The notes under the pieces were generated by a model. It saw only the letters and a program-made list of their open reading frames with translations. It made no database searches and was not told the DNA's origin. A stretch of 64,000 bases of DNA, taken from assembly GCA_948146395.1 (NCBI GenBank), contig OX411543.1:48956517-49020516 (forward strand). Reading direction: 5' to 3'. Every line of letters starts with the position of its first letter. Positions within the stretch are counted from its first letter, which is position 1. Source of the stretch: Fragum whitleyi. Taxonomy: Eukaryota; Mollusca; Bivalvia; Cardiida; Cardiidae. Positions 12,221 through 21,739 of this stretch are shown here, piece after piece. The translations under genes were made by a program, and so were the position numbers.

Positions 12221-12926
12221 ACTCTGCAATCTTCAAACTTACTAAAAAAGACTTAGACAGTAGGAATGATCATTTTAGAATCAGAAAAATATCCAAGTGC
12301 AAAAAGTTTAAATCCTAGTCAGTGTGCCCAATCTGCACTACCCAGTTGGTCCTTTGTCCATGATTAGTCACAATTGGCTGGTGCTGTTACTAATAGATGG
12401 CTTGTATTTCCAGGTATTTCATTACCCATATACATGTAGTTATCTTGTATTTCCAGGTATTTCATTACCCATATACATGTAGTTACCTTGTATTTCCAGG
12501 TATTTCATTACCCATATACATGTAGTTACCTTGTATTTCCAGGTATTTCATTACCCATATACATGTAGTTACCTTGTATTTCCAGGTATTTCATTACCCA
12601 TATACATGTAGTTACCTTGTATTTCCAGGTATTTCATTACCCATATACATGTAGTTACCTTGTATTTCCAGGTATTTCATTACCCATATACATGTAGTTA
12701 CCTTGTATTTCCAGGTATTTCATTACCCATATACATGTAGTAACCTTGTATTTCCAGGTATTTCATTACCCATATACATGTAGTAACCTTGTATTTCCAG
12801 GTATTTCATTACCCATATACATGTAGTTATCTTGTATTTCCAGGTATTTCATTACCCATAGACCAATGGAACAAATTAAAAGAGCAGATAGACGACATAG
12901 ACCAAGCAGTGAAAGATTTATCCTAG
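6189..12926 (+). CDS. SUB1: SUB1 / PC4 (p15) transcriptional coactivator, whole coding span, 4 exons
   Basis: Join 6189-6245, 7560-7682, 9023-9128 and 12844-12926: 369 nt, 122 codons plus stop, close to the 127 residues of vertebrate SUB1. All junctions are GT-AG and keep frame. The protein starts [19 protein letters not shown] (the serine/acidic N-terminus of the family), continues with a lysine-rich segment, then the single-strand DNA-binding fold ([20 protein letters not shown], ...LRPGKKGISL) and the C-terminal helix ([20 protein letters not shown]). PC4 is a nuclear ssDNA-binding dimer that links activators to RNA polymerase II and assists DNA repair. One notable difference is REYY where vertebrates have REYW. 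The ATG follows an acceptor at 6180, so a non-coding first exon probably lies upstream; I could not locate it. Identification is from recalled family sequence, and the match is strong. Confidence 0.95.
6353..6425. repeat. Hairpin in SUB1 intron 1 (first of a pair)
   Basis: AGGGTTTAGTGCAGGACTGA...AAGTGTATATACATTGTATATACACTT...CAGTCTTGCACTGAACCCT pairs with itself over about 33 bp per arm. A second hairpin of the same design follows at 6444. Confidence 0.88.
6444..6515. repeat. Hairpin in SUB1 intron 1 (second of a pair)
   Basis: GGGTTCAGTGTAAGACTGTA...ATGTATATACACTTAC...CAGTCTTGCACCGAACCC. Same sequence family as the adjacent hairpin, 18 bp away. Confidence 0.88.
7308..7544. mobile_element. 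MITE with GAGCCTGTG ends, copy 1 (SUB1 intron 1)
   Basis: Left end GAGCCTGTGCATGACATTTC, right end GAAAATGTCACGCACAGGCTC, flanked by ATTT on both sides (7304-7307, 7545-7548). The right end is followed after 15 nt by SUB1 exon 2. Confidence 0.83.
7560..7682 (+). CDS. SUB1: SUB1 coding exon 2
   Basis: Encodes 41 residues, [14 protein letters not shown] through [10 protein letters not shown]: the lysine-rich region, ending with the MFQ that opens the PC4 fold. Acceptor TTTTTTCAG at 7551-7559, donor CAG|GTAACT, phase 0 on both sides. The right end of a MITE with inverted termini lies 15 nt upstream of the exon. Confidence 0.93.
8350..8599 (+). mobile_element. Pearl-like element related to type H, degraded
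   Basis: ATGCCCCCTTTGAAGAAATT with TGTATGTCCGTCC at the start, and a possible tail GTGTTTTGTAAACATTTCTTG. In SUB1 intron 2. Boundaries are uncertain. Confidence 0.5.
9023..9128 (+). CDS. SUB1: SUB1 coding exon 3 (ssDNA-binding beta sheet)
   Basis: Encodes [20 protein letters not shown] then [15 protein letters not shown] plus the first base of a Gly codon: most of the PC4 DNA-binding sheet with its basic residues. Acceptor TTTGCAG at 9022, donor AAAG|GTAAGT, phase 1 exit, which matches the phase of exon 4. Confidence 0.94.
9629..9972. mobile_element. TA-flanked MITE, GAAGCGACC family, copy 1
   Basis: Left CTTGCTTGAGCGACCACATC, right GGTGGTCGCTTAATACATGC, TTTACTG before TA. The two ends are inverted copies and the core CCTATGTTGTTAAAACTCAT can fold. 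TA flanks suggest the Tc1/mariner group. In SUB1 intron 3. Confidence 0.75.
10259..10335 (+). pseudogene. Duplicated SUB1 last exon (relic or alternative terminal exon)
   Basis: This stretch aligns with exon 4 and with about 24 bp of its upstream intron (CTTATAGATATGTTGTACTT beside CTAATAGATGGCTTGTATTT). An AG is kept at 10257-10258. Read in the phase left by exon 3 it is open: [10 protein letters not shown], then [15 protein letters not shown], stop TAA at 10333. The alignment to exon 4 is gapless at the protein level and the helix half is well conserved, but DQW is lost and it ends two codons early. It could be a decayed copy that happens to stay open, or a diverged alternative last exon. 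A hAT-type element begins 43 bp after the stop. Confidence 0.75.
10379..11799. mobile_element. Non-autonomous hAT-type DNA transposon
   Basis: Ends are TAGTGTTGGGCA and TGCCCAACACTA, a perfect 12-bp inverted repeat, flanked by the 8-bp direct repeat CTAAACAG at 10371-10378 and 11800-11807. An 8-bp duplication with TAGTGTTGGGCA-like termini is characteristic of hAT elements. Subterminal regions are rich in ATCGATTA-like motifs, plausible transposase sites. No transposase frame is present in its 1,421 bp, and it contains a 76-bp hairpin. It sits in SUB1 intron 3, just after the duplicated last exon. Confidence 0.92.
10572..10647. mobile_element. 76-bp hairpin element, copy 1
   Basis: Near-perfect palindrome: TGATGGCTCAGTGTGAAACA at one end, its inverse at the other, with CTGCCTATAAACATATAGGCAG in the centre. 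Same size and core as copies at 20825-20899 and 43717-43792. It lies inside the hAT-type element. Confidence 0.88.
11944..12217 (+). mobile_element. Short pearl-like element, type H, copy 1
   Basis: GCCCCCGTATCGAGAGATCG, GTCCGTCTGTCTGTCCGTCT, ending TTACGGGGGCATTTGTGTTT and hairpin GTGTTTCACAAACAC then ATCTTG. GCCCCCGTA and TACGGGGGC are subterminal inverted repeats. In SUB1 intron 3, about 190 bp upstream of the minisatellite. Confidence 0.8.
12402..12853 (+). repeat. 43-bp minisatellite carrying the SUB1 exon-4 splice acceptor
   Basis: Ten full 43-bp units plus a partial eleventh that merges into exon 4. Each unit contains TTGTATTTCCAG followed by GTATTTCATTACCC, which is the real acceptor plus the first 14 bases of the exon, then ATATACATGTAGTTACC. 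Units differ by only a few bases (GTTAT, GTTACC or GTAACC near the end). Splicing from exon 3 into any of the first ten copies would add GISLPIYM and hit TAG, giving a 103-residue protein without the C-terminal helix. Confidence 0.97.
12844..12926 (+). CDS. SUB1: SUB1 coding exon 4 (C-terminal helix and stop)
   Basis: With the G from exon 3 this reads [20 protein letters not shown] then QAVKDLS and TAG at 12924-12926: the last strand and dimer-forming helix of PC4. The acceptor TTTCCAG and the first exon bases are the last copy of a 43-bp minisatellite (see 12402-12853). An AATAAA occurs at 12936-12941, very close to the stop; it may be a poly(A) signal. Confidence 0.94.
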
Positions 12927-13126
12927 TCAATGTACAATAAAAAAGACTAAATAAGTGGCTAGCTTAAGGTAGTGGACCTGTAATAGTTCCACAACATTTC
13001 GGAACTCATGAACTTTCAAAATGTTGACTGAGGTTTCCCTAATGAAAATCATTAGAAAACCTCTGTTAACATTGTTAACTCTCATTACTTCCAATTCTGA
13101 AGGATTGGCAAAAAAGAAAAACAAAC

Positions 13127-13321
13127 ACAGAGCTACAGGTAGAGGGAGGGTTTTGGATTTTAGATCAAAGTATTAAAAAAATTACCGCACAAACCCTATG
13201 TTGTTTATACTCATTGGATTTCTCTTGTTGAAACAATTCAAATGAGTACACACAACAAAGTGTTTCATTGAGAAATAAGGATTTTAGACTAGCTTCACCC
13301 CCTCTTATCTGTACCTCTGGA
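13127..13321. repeat. Foldback element P, copy 1
   Basis: CAGAGCTACAGGTAGAGGG and CCCTCTTATCTGTACCTCTG are inverted ends; CCTATGTTGTTTATACTCAT and ATGAGTACACACAACA are the inner arms. A direct repeat of it is at 14781-14982. Confidence 0.82.
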
Positions 13322-13499
13322 AACAGATTTTGATGCTCAACAAAATTTTTTTTTAACTAGAAGCCTAGATGAGAGTGGGTTTTTCCATTTTAAAATCTGT
13401 TTCTTATGTAGACCTTATCTTGCAGAAACATATTCAAGTCCTCTTGTTGAGACTACTTAAATGACTATGCAAAAAAATAGGTCAATGACAGAATTTTTG

Positions 13500-14730
13500 C
13501 AGAGATTGTATGCACAGAGAAAGGCATAGTTGTCACTATCGCATGTCAATGAACCATATTTCTTTTAATAAACACTCGTGGGAGCTGTACATAACATCGT
13601 TGGGGAGCTTTTATTTAGAATGCATTTACTGATTAAAAAATAAAAAAATATGATGTCTTGTTTGCCCTTTTCCCTTTAATTTTGAGGTTAATTTCCTCCA
13701 AACAATCATATAAATGATTGTTTAGAGGAAATTCACATCAAATTAGAGAAGAAGTCTCTAATATTTCCTAAAATTTAGGCATTTGAAGTGGGTTTTTTTA
13801 GTATAAATGTATGGGTGCTACAATTAGGGAAGGCTCTTTTATTAGTGGAAATACAGTATGTGCATAAGTATTTTAGTCTGTTAGTCTATTTTAATGTCCA
13901 AATTTGTAAGGCCAAGTACTCGTACAATTATGGATTGATTTTGAAATAACTTGGCACAATCTTCGATCATGCGTAGATGTGCCATTTGAAAGAAATTTTG
14001 AGATAGCTTTTTTGATCAAGGATAAATGTTAATTTGTCCGATTGACACTTATTGTACTGGGACAACCAACTAGTTAAGCTAAACAAATTAAATAATACAG
14101 GCATTGACATTGGTTTTTGCATTATCCTTTGGTAATACGTTAGATTTATGTGTTGTATCTATGTCAATTTAGACCAATATTTTTGCTCTGAAATTTTTTG
14201 TTAAATAGACCCTATTATCACTCCTTTAGCAAAGATTTGTTAATCTGACAATAATTTTTGTGGAATTATGACTACTTTCCAACATAAGATTAAGTCCTTG
14301 AGCAGATTTTCTATACTCTATCATTCATTTTAGCATAATGCCTTACATAAATATTTAGGAATTCCTTGTAAAATTTTCAAGTGCAAATGTCACCTTGATC
14401 TTGTGTACCGTATTACCACTTATAATTGCGCCTTCCCTAAAAGTAGCACCCCAACATTTTTTACTAAGAAAACCCATTTCAAATGCCTAAATTCAAGAGA
14501 CTTCTTCTCTAATTGAGATGAATTTCCTCTAAACAATCATTTATATGATTGTTAAGAGGAAATTCACCTCAAATTAAAGGGAAAATGCCCTAAAAGACAT
14601 CAAATTTTGATCTGAAAATGCATTCTAAATAAAAGCTACCGCATTATGTTATCTTGAGCTCCCGGGAGGAGGAGAACTATGGTATATTGTCAGGGTTTGG
14701 TGATAATCTGCCATGAAAATATGTAATGGG
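13500..14730. repeat. Large inverted repeat, arms ~340 bp, loop ~540 bp
   Basis: 13500-13870 and 14405-14730 are reverse complements with moderate divergence: CTTTTATTTAGAATGCATTT faces AAATGCATTCTAAATAAAAG, and TTTGAAGTGGG faces CCCATTTCAAA. Each arm also holds its own hairpin (AAACAATCATATAAATGATT, near 13697 and 14534). The loop has no arm homology. No target duplication was identified. Confidence 0.85.
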
Positions 14731-14780
14731 GTGTATTGTGACTATGGCACTCTTGTTCAAGTTTTACATGCAAATATCTG

Positions 14781-14982
14781 CAGAGCTACAGATAGAGGGG
14801 CTATTTTGGATTTCATGATCAATGTAGTAAATAATTAATAATTATAGCACAACCCCTATGTTGTTGGTACTCAGTGAAATCGTCTCACAGAGATGATTCA
14901 CATGAGCACCCACAACATGGGATTTCATTGAGAAATAAAGATTGAAGACTGGCTTTACCCCACTTATCTGTTCCTCTGGTTA
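14781..14982. repeat. Foldback element P, copy 2
   Basis: CAGAGCTACAGATAGAGGGG to CCACTTATCTGTTCCTCTG, with CCCTATGTTGTTGGTACTCA facing CATGAGCACCCACAACATGG. Same orientation as copy 1. Confidence 0.82.
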
Positions 14983-15242
14983 TAAGACAGCTTTGTATTT
15001 GCTTTTGTCTTATTTCTCTGTTTCTTCTGTTGATATTGCTTTGAAACTTTGCACAAGCCTTTGTGATTCTAATTTAACTCCCTAGCCAAGGATCACGTAC
15101 CCAGACATTTATTTTTGCAGAATTTTTACCAAATTATAGCTAGTATCTAGGAAATGGCTCCTTTTTAACCATGCAGCTTTGTAATGCCAAAGTCAAATAT
15201 CTTGAAAAAAAATCTGTTTAGAAATCCACTATAGATTCACAA

Positions 15243-15312
15243 GTTTCAGTGAGTGACCATTTTTGTCTTTACAGGTATTGACAAAAATTACTTATGATCG
15301 CTCACTGAAACT
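15243..15312. repeat. Hairpin
   Basis: GTTTCAGTGAGTGACCATTT...TTGTCTTTACAGGTATTGACAA...TGATCGCTCACTGAAAC, paired over about 25 bp per arm with mismatches. Confidence 0.78.
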
Positions 15313-16131
15313 TTCACACCTAAAACATCTTGTTTATCTATGTTACAACTGTAGGTAATGTTTTGAATTTATATGCATATGATTAAAGTCTTTAGGTAAG
15401 TACCAACAAATACTAATTATTCTTACACCGACGATTTTTGTAAAATAATGTAGAAAAATCTGAAATCCAACATATCCACTCCTATCTGTATTTTCCTTTT
15501 TCTTTGGTCCTTTCTACATTTCATTCCATTTTGGACTTTTTTTGTCAATCATCCAAGCCTGATTAGCTCTGTTTGTTATGCATCCATCTCTCATTCCAAG
15601 GGACGTGAGTCCAAACCCTGGGCCGGCCATATTTCCTCTGACTTTTGGGCCAATCAAAATGCAGGTTTACATGGTCATCCAAAACTGTAGCAGAAGCTAC
15701 ATATATATAGAAGCTACAGTTAATCTTGCTTGAAAAACCACGTCTATTCAGCGAAACCATATTTAGTTCACCTGAGTACGTCATTCTCAAGGTGAGCTTT
15801 TGTGATCATTGAATGTCCGTTGTGCGTCGTCTGTTGTCCGGCGTCAACTAGAGGCCAAAAATGTGGTCCAATCTTCATGAAACTTGGTCAGAATGTTGGT
15901 CAGGTCACAAGATTGAACCCTATTTAAAATGGGAAGGATCCATGTCAAATCATGGCATATCAAGGGGCCTTATTGACAATTTTCTTGTTTACACTCTAGA
16001 GGCCAGAAATGCGGTCAAATCTTCATGAAACTTGGTCAGAATGTTGGCCATGTCACAAGGATGAACCCTATCGAAAATGGGAAGGATTCATGCCATATCA
16101 CGGGAAAAGGGACCTTAATGAAAATTTTTTT

Positions 16132-17948
16132 TAGCTCACCTGAGCACAACGTGTGGTCCCCTTTAAGAATTGCTAAAAGAATTGAAATTGGTGAAAAACT
16201 CTGGTCGCTGTGGCAACCAAAGTTAAAAATTTAAGAAAATCTTTTAAATTCTTCTTCTTCTGAACTAGAAGCCCTAAAGCCTTGAAATTTGGCATGGATG
16301 ATCAGCTCATAGACCTTAATAAAAATAGTTAAAATCATTTCTATTGGGCCACCAGGTGTGGAGCACCAGGGGGGAGGGGGTAGTACACTGTACTTCGGGT
16401 AAATTTTGTAATCTTTAACCTTCTTCCTCTTCTGATCATGAAGGCCTACAGCCTTAAAATTTTGCATGTGTTTAGGGCCACCAGGTGCGGAGCACCAGGG
16501 GGAGGGTGTAGTACTTTGATGAAAATTTTGTAATCTTTAACCTTTTTCTTCTTCTGAACCAGGAGACCTACAGATTTGTATATAGGCATGTATGATCATC
16601 ATATGGACCTTTATAAAAATAGCTAAAATCATGACTGTACATTCACCAGGTGCGTAGCACCAGGGGGAGAGGGTAGTACCTTTGTGAAAATTTGGTAATC
16701 TTTAACTTTCTTTTTCTTCTGAACCACAAGCCCAACAGACTTGAAAATTGGCATGGAGGATCAGCTCATAGACCTTAATATAAATAGCTAAAATCTTATT
16801 TGTAGGGTCACCAGGTGCGGAGCACCAAGGGGGAGGGGGTAGTACTTTGATAAAAATTTTGTAATCTTTAACCTTTTTCTTCTTCTGAACCAGGAGTCCT
16901 ACAGATTTGAATATTGGCATGGATGGTAAGCATGTGGACCTTTATAAAATAGCTAAAATCATGACTGTAGATTCACCAGGTGCGGAGCACCAAGGGGGAG
17001 AGGGTAGTACTTTTGTGAAAATTTTGTAATCTTTAACCTTCTTCTTCTGAACCACAAGCCCTACAGACTTGAAAATTGGCATGGAGGATCAGCTCATAGA
17101 CCTTAATAAAAATAGCTAAAATCATGACTGTAAAGCCACCAGGTGCGGAGCACCAGGGGGAGGGTGTAGTACTTTTGTGAAAATTTTGTAACTTTAATCT
17201 TCATCTTCTAATGAACCAGGAGCCCTACAGACTTCAATATGGCATGGATGATAAGCATATGGATCTAAAATAAAATAGCTTAAATCATGAATGTAGGGCC
17301 ACCAGATGCGGAGCATTAGGGGGCAGGGGGTAGTACTTTGGACCAATTTTGAAATCTTTAACCTTATTCTTCTCCTGGATCAGGAACCCTACAGACTTGA
17401 AATATGTCATGGGTGATCAATATATTGACATTTATAAAAAATAGCTAAAATCATGACTGTAGGGTCACCAGGTGCCGAGTAACTTGGGGAGGGGGTAGTA
17501 CTTTGGATTTTTTTGAAATCTTTAAACTTCTTCTAATGAGCCAGGAGTCCTACAGACTTGAAAATTGGTATGGATGATCAGCATATGGACATATATTGAA
17601 TTAGCTAAAATCATGGCTGTAGATTCACCAGGTGCAGAGCATCTTTGGGGAGGGGGGAGTGCTTTGTTGAGAATTTTGAATCCCTACAGCCTTTTTCTTT
17701 GACATGGATTGATTAACTCATTAAAGTAAACTTTAAAAGTCTCAGACTAAGCCTGTATATCTGGCATAGATTAGCTCATCACAGACCTTTAATGATAATG
17801 TCCAGGGGAGGAGCAGAGGGGGGGGGAGGATTATTTCAATGTTATCTGATTGAATAAGTGAAAATCTCTTTTTCTGTGGTTGCATGGACATACCTAGGTA
17901 ATGAAGCTTTTTTCTCAGGTGAGCGACCCAGGGCCAACGGCCATCTTG
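16132..17948 (+). mobile_element. Pearl/HINE-like element, type B, inner copy with 164-bp array
   Basis: Head AGCTCACCTGAGCACAACGT and CTGGTCGCTGTGGCAACC, a tandem array, tail TCAGGTGAGCGACCCAGG, hairpin GGCCAACGGCC, ATCTTG. Nested within the element at 15767-18165. Confidence 0.8.
16225..17690 (+). repeat. Tandem array, ~164-bp unit, about 9 copies
   Basis: CACCAGGTGCGGAGCACCAG (itself a small palindrome) followed by GGGGGAGGGGGTAGTAC recurs near 16351, 16480, 16644, 16810, 16974, 17138, 17300, 17466 and 17627. Spacings are about 164 bp apart from one short unit of ~130. It is the internal array of the inner type B element. Confidence 0.9.
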
Positions 17949-18201
17949 TTTAACACTCTAGAGGCCAAATAATCACAGGAAAAGGGGTTTTAATGATAAT
18001 TTTCTTGTTAAAACTCGAAGAGGCCACAATTTTGGCCCAAATTCCAAGAAACTTGGTTTTGTGTAGAAATTATCTCCTTTATGACATCTGCCTATTTAAT
18101 CGATGTGATATCCCAGGGGTCAAAGAGACTCAGGTGAGCAATCTAGGACCATCTTGGTCCTCTTGTTAAAGACCTGGTTTAAGCCTTCTTTATTTGACCT
18201 C

Positions 18202-18218
18202 CCCCCCCCCCCCCCCCC
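18202..18218. repeat. Poly(C) tract
   Basis: Seventeen consecutive C residues, following a pearl-like element. Confidence 0.95.
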
Positions 18219-18752
18219 AATGAGATAAACAATTAACCACCCATTGTTATCTTAATGGTTTTATAGCCCTTATCTTAATCACTTAATCACCTTGTATACT
18301 CCATGTAGAGATACACATACAGAGGCTGTCAGGCATATATTGATTTTGACTTATTGAGAAAAGGTTTTTTATTAATTATTGTTGTAATAATTTCAAATTA
18401 CTAAATATCTCATTTAATTCTATCATTTAGCGAATGATTTTTATCTTTTTTTCGCAATTTTAAACTTGACATAGAAAAAAAAGTGTTTGTGATGCATCTT
18501 TAATTTTCAACCTTCGTCTAAAAACATGGATAAAAGATTTAAAGAAATGTTTTTATGAAAACAATTCCTTAATCACAAATAGCTGTAGCTATGATATTAA
18601 GAAAATAAAATTGCTTGGAATAATTGAAAGGGGATAATCAATTTTCTCCTTTTCCTGCAATGTTTCGATTCTGTAGCAAGATTTTATGGGTTATAATATG
18701 TTTGAAAGGAGAAGTATTTCTACCTAAACCTTTTCTTTTGAATTAATTTTTG

Positions 18753-19031
18753 AGCCGCCACCATAGCGCAGTTGGTTAGGCATAAGACTTCCAATCTGAA
18801 GTCGTGGGTTTGATCCCTGGTGGCGGCAAATATCCTTTCCGACGTTTGTCTCTCACCAATGGGTAGATAATCGTAAACCTATGTGAGATAGCAGTCGGAG
18901 GCTAGGAAAGGATGTAATGGTAGTACAGGTGAAAGAAATACCAGGAATCCATTGTTAGGTGCTCTGGCCGCCGCGATATAACTGAAATAATGTTGAAAGC
19001 GGCGTTAAACTCCATTTAATCAATCAATCAA
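18753..19031 (+). mobile_element. tRNA-derived SINE, copy 2
   Basis: Same family as 4171-4451, highly similar along its full length including the CAAT tail. Flanked by TTGAATTAATTT at 18738-18749 and 19032-19043, a 12-bp target duplication. The head is a SINE promoter, not a functional tRNA gene: the anticodon stem is mismatched. Confidence 0.94.
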
Positions 19032-19399
19032 TTGAATTAATTTATTCTTAACATTGCTACAAGTTCAATCTTTTTATGTATATATAAATTTCTACCTTCA
19101 ATTAATCTAGATTATTTTATCACTTTTTTTCACTTCCTAAATTGCAGATTTTATTTTATCACAGTGTTCACAAGTCGGATATAAATAAAACTTTGAAGAC
19201 ATTTAAAAATCATGAACTTTCTGTTTCAATAAAACATAGATATTCTATTTTTTAACTCTTTTCAAATCAATTAATGAGATAATAATGACCAATATTGGTC
19301 AATGTTATGTGAAGAATATAAAGAGTGATTGACCCCCTTGGGTGATTCAGAGAGATAAACAATTAGCTTATCAGTAGGGGTCCAGAATATACAACATTC

Positions 19400-20741
19400 C
19401 TTAATTCAGGTCTTTAATGAAGCGACAGTTTTCAAAATCCCCTTTTTAGCTCCACTGGCTGAAAGCCACTGGGTCTATTGTCATGGCGTTGTGTCCGTCG
19501 TGCGTCTGTCCGTCCGTGCGTGCATGCGTCCGTCCGTCCGTAAACTTTTCTTTAAAAATCTTCTCCTCAGAAACTACTGGATGGATTTCAACCAAACTTC
19601 ACAGGAATGATCCTTGGGTGACCCTCTTTCAAAGTTGTTCAAGAAATTTTGATCCAATGAAAAACATGGATTTAAGGGGTGTGGCTAATTTCCAAATATG
19701 GTAAAAAGTGAGTTTTCTCAGATTCTAATCAATGGATACCAATTAAATTTTACATGAATGATCCTTTGGTGATCCTTTATTAGTCTACAAAAAATCATTG
19801 TGATCAGATGGAAAATATGCATTTTATGGGCGGAGGTCATTTTTCTATATGTTGTATAGTGGAAACTTTGAAAATCATTTTCTCAGAATGTAACTGATGG
19901 ATATCAACCAAATTTCTCTGGAATGATCCTTGAGTGACCCTTTATCAGTCTACAAAAAATCATTTTGATCAGATGGAAAATATGCATTTTATGGGCAGAG
20001 GTCATTTCTCTATATAGTGGAAAATTTGAAAATCATTTTCTCAGAATCTAATTTTTGGATATCAACCAAATTCCATTGAATGATCCTTGAGTGACCCTTT
20101 AGCAGTGTAACAAAAATTATTTTGATTGGATGAAAAATATGCATTTTTAAGGGTGGAGGTCATTTCTCAACAAGTTATTAGTGGAAACTATGAAAATCAT
20201 TTTCTCAGAATGTAACTCGATCAAAAATTTTTGGTATGATCTTTGGGTGACCCATTATCATGCAACAGAAAATCATTTTGATTTGATGAAAAATATGTCT
20301 TTTAAGAGCGGAGGTCATTTCTCTTTATGTTATGTAGTTCAAACTTTGAAAATCATTTTCAACATCAGTAGAACCCCAAATATCTAAAAATCAAGTCAAA
20401 ACATTTATTTGCTTTTACAAGAATTTCAAGCCTGTGGAGCGACTCAAGCCATTCATGGCTTTCTAGTTGAATTAAGATATCCTAAAAAGTAGTTATTGTT
20501 GGTCTAAAAATTATTGAAAATGAATACTATGTTGGTAAAAATTGCCATACCTGTCTCAATCAGATGATTCTTTTGAGTTTTAACAACATGGATTATTGAG
20601 AATTCCTAAATATTATGCATATTCAATCAAAAATATTGTTTCTTGTGTGTAAAAATAAAGGATGCTTATTAAGCAGCCATTTTCATGAATGACCGCCTTT
20701 TGGTGGTTCTGTTTGTGGTCCTTTAAAACAAGTTTTACTGT
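19400..20741. mobile_element. GAAGCGACC-family MITE, copy 3, split by a pearl-like element
   Basis: TTTAATGAAGCGACAGTTTT at 19410-19429 and, after the insertion at 19447-20466, AAGATATCCTAAAAAGTAGT...ACTATGTTGG...GTGGTCCTTTAAAACAAGTT, TTACTGTA. The left end is degraded. Confidence 0.68.
19447..20466 (+). mobile_element. Pearl/HINE-like element, type A, copy 4
   Basis: Full copy from AGCTCCACTGG to ATGGCTTTCTAG. It interrupts an older MITE of the GAAGCGACC family: TTTTCAAAATCC before and GAATTAAGATATCCTAAAAA after are contiguous in the relative at 9629-9972. Confidence 0.82.
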
Positions 20742-20824
20742 ATCTCTTCTTAACAATCATGCACAATACAGGTCAGATCAAGTGACTGTCATTCAATTGT
20801 CAAGGACAGTTTTGAAAGCATTTT

Positions 20825-20899
20825 TGATGACTCGGTGTAAAACAGTTGTGACAGCCTTAACATATTCATAGGCAGTTACAACTGTTTTACAATGAGTCA
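20825..20899. mobile_element. 76-bp hairpin element, copy 2
   Basis: Palindrome starting TGATGACTCGGTGTAAAACA and ending TTTTACAATGAGTCA with the shared TAGGCAGTTACAACTGTT arm. Slightly diverged relative of the copies at 10572 and 43717. Confidence 0.82.
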
Positions 20900-20987
20900 G
20901 ATTTGTTGTTACAAGGGCACATTGATATCAAAATTCAAATAAAAAAAGGAAGTAGTTCATTGACTTTTAAAAAAAGATACTGTAAAC

Positions 20988-21613
20988 GGCTTTATATTGG
21001 CGGTGTCCACATTTGGCGGTTTTTCGATTAGGATTTATTGGCGTTGATTTATTTTGACGGATCTTACATTAACGCCAATATTAAACGCTCTATCTATATT
21101 TTATTTTTTCACCGTTCAAAACAACGTAAGTAAGAGACAGGCAATTTCTAGAGTAATGTCAACTTTCTACATACTTAACAATAGCTTCTTTTCACACCTT
21201 TTGTTATAGTTATAATGCGTGTCAAAGTTTTTCACACTTTTTCTTTGTGATCTCCTTACAATGTATCAACCAACTTTGTTCTGGAATCTTGAAATTTAGG
21301 GATCAGTGCGATACTGTTGTAAGTGCCTATAATTTATGGGCACTTACATTCGTATTGCTCTGACCCGTCGAAATACAACGTTGTCAGCAGATTTTCTTTT
21401 TCCAAGTTGAATACGGATGGTCTGCATATCTTCGAAACAAATTTGATTCAAATGACTAAAATGTATAGATTTCATACCAATCATAATAAAGAAATTTCTC
21501 ATTTGACAAATATTAATGACAAATATTGGCGGTGGATTAATTTTGGCGCATTTTAGCTTGACCGCCAATATAGCCAAAATAAAACCACCGCCAAAATTAG
21601 CCCGTTTACAGTA
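20988..21613. mobile_element. TA-flanked element with CTGTAAACGG ends
   Basis: TA-CTGTAAACGG at the left and CCGTTTACAG-TA at the right; inside, TTTATATTGGCGGTG and its inverse CACCGCCAAAATTAGCC extend the inverted repeat. A small hairpin (GATCAGTGCGATACTGTTGT...) sits at about 21300-21365. No transposase seen. Confidence 0.82.
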
Positions 21614-21739
21614 ATAGCTTAGAAGGATGGAATACGCTTCAAAATGCAAAAAATTGATAATTCAACCAACATCTCCTTTTAACATGATGTTTTCTATTGG
21701 CACTTTAGAGAAATACTCCTAACAGAGTTTTTGCATTGT

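Larger units (their letters stand above)
15767..18165 (+). mobile_element. Pearl/HINE-like element, type B, outer copy (interrupted)
   Basis: Head TCACCTGAGTACGTC...AAGGTGAGC at 15767-15797, two ~140-bp units (GGTCAGAATGTTGG, AAATGGGAAGGATCCATG), then another type B element at 16132-17948, then its own remainder to TCAGGTGAGCAATC, hairpin GGACCATCTTGGTCC and TCTTG. Subterminal inverted repeats are GCTCACCTGA and TCAGGTGAGC. Confidence 0.8.

Noticed and set aside
11909..12256. 115-codon open frame
   Set aside because: It spans a type H pearl-like element from head to tail; similar reading occurs in the other copy only with breaks.
12402..12853. Regular direct repeats suggesting a CRISPR array
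   Set aside because: Units are contiguous without spacers, and the locus is an animal intron. It is a minisatellite derived from an exon edge.
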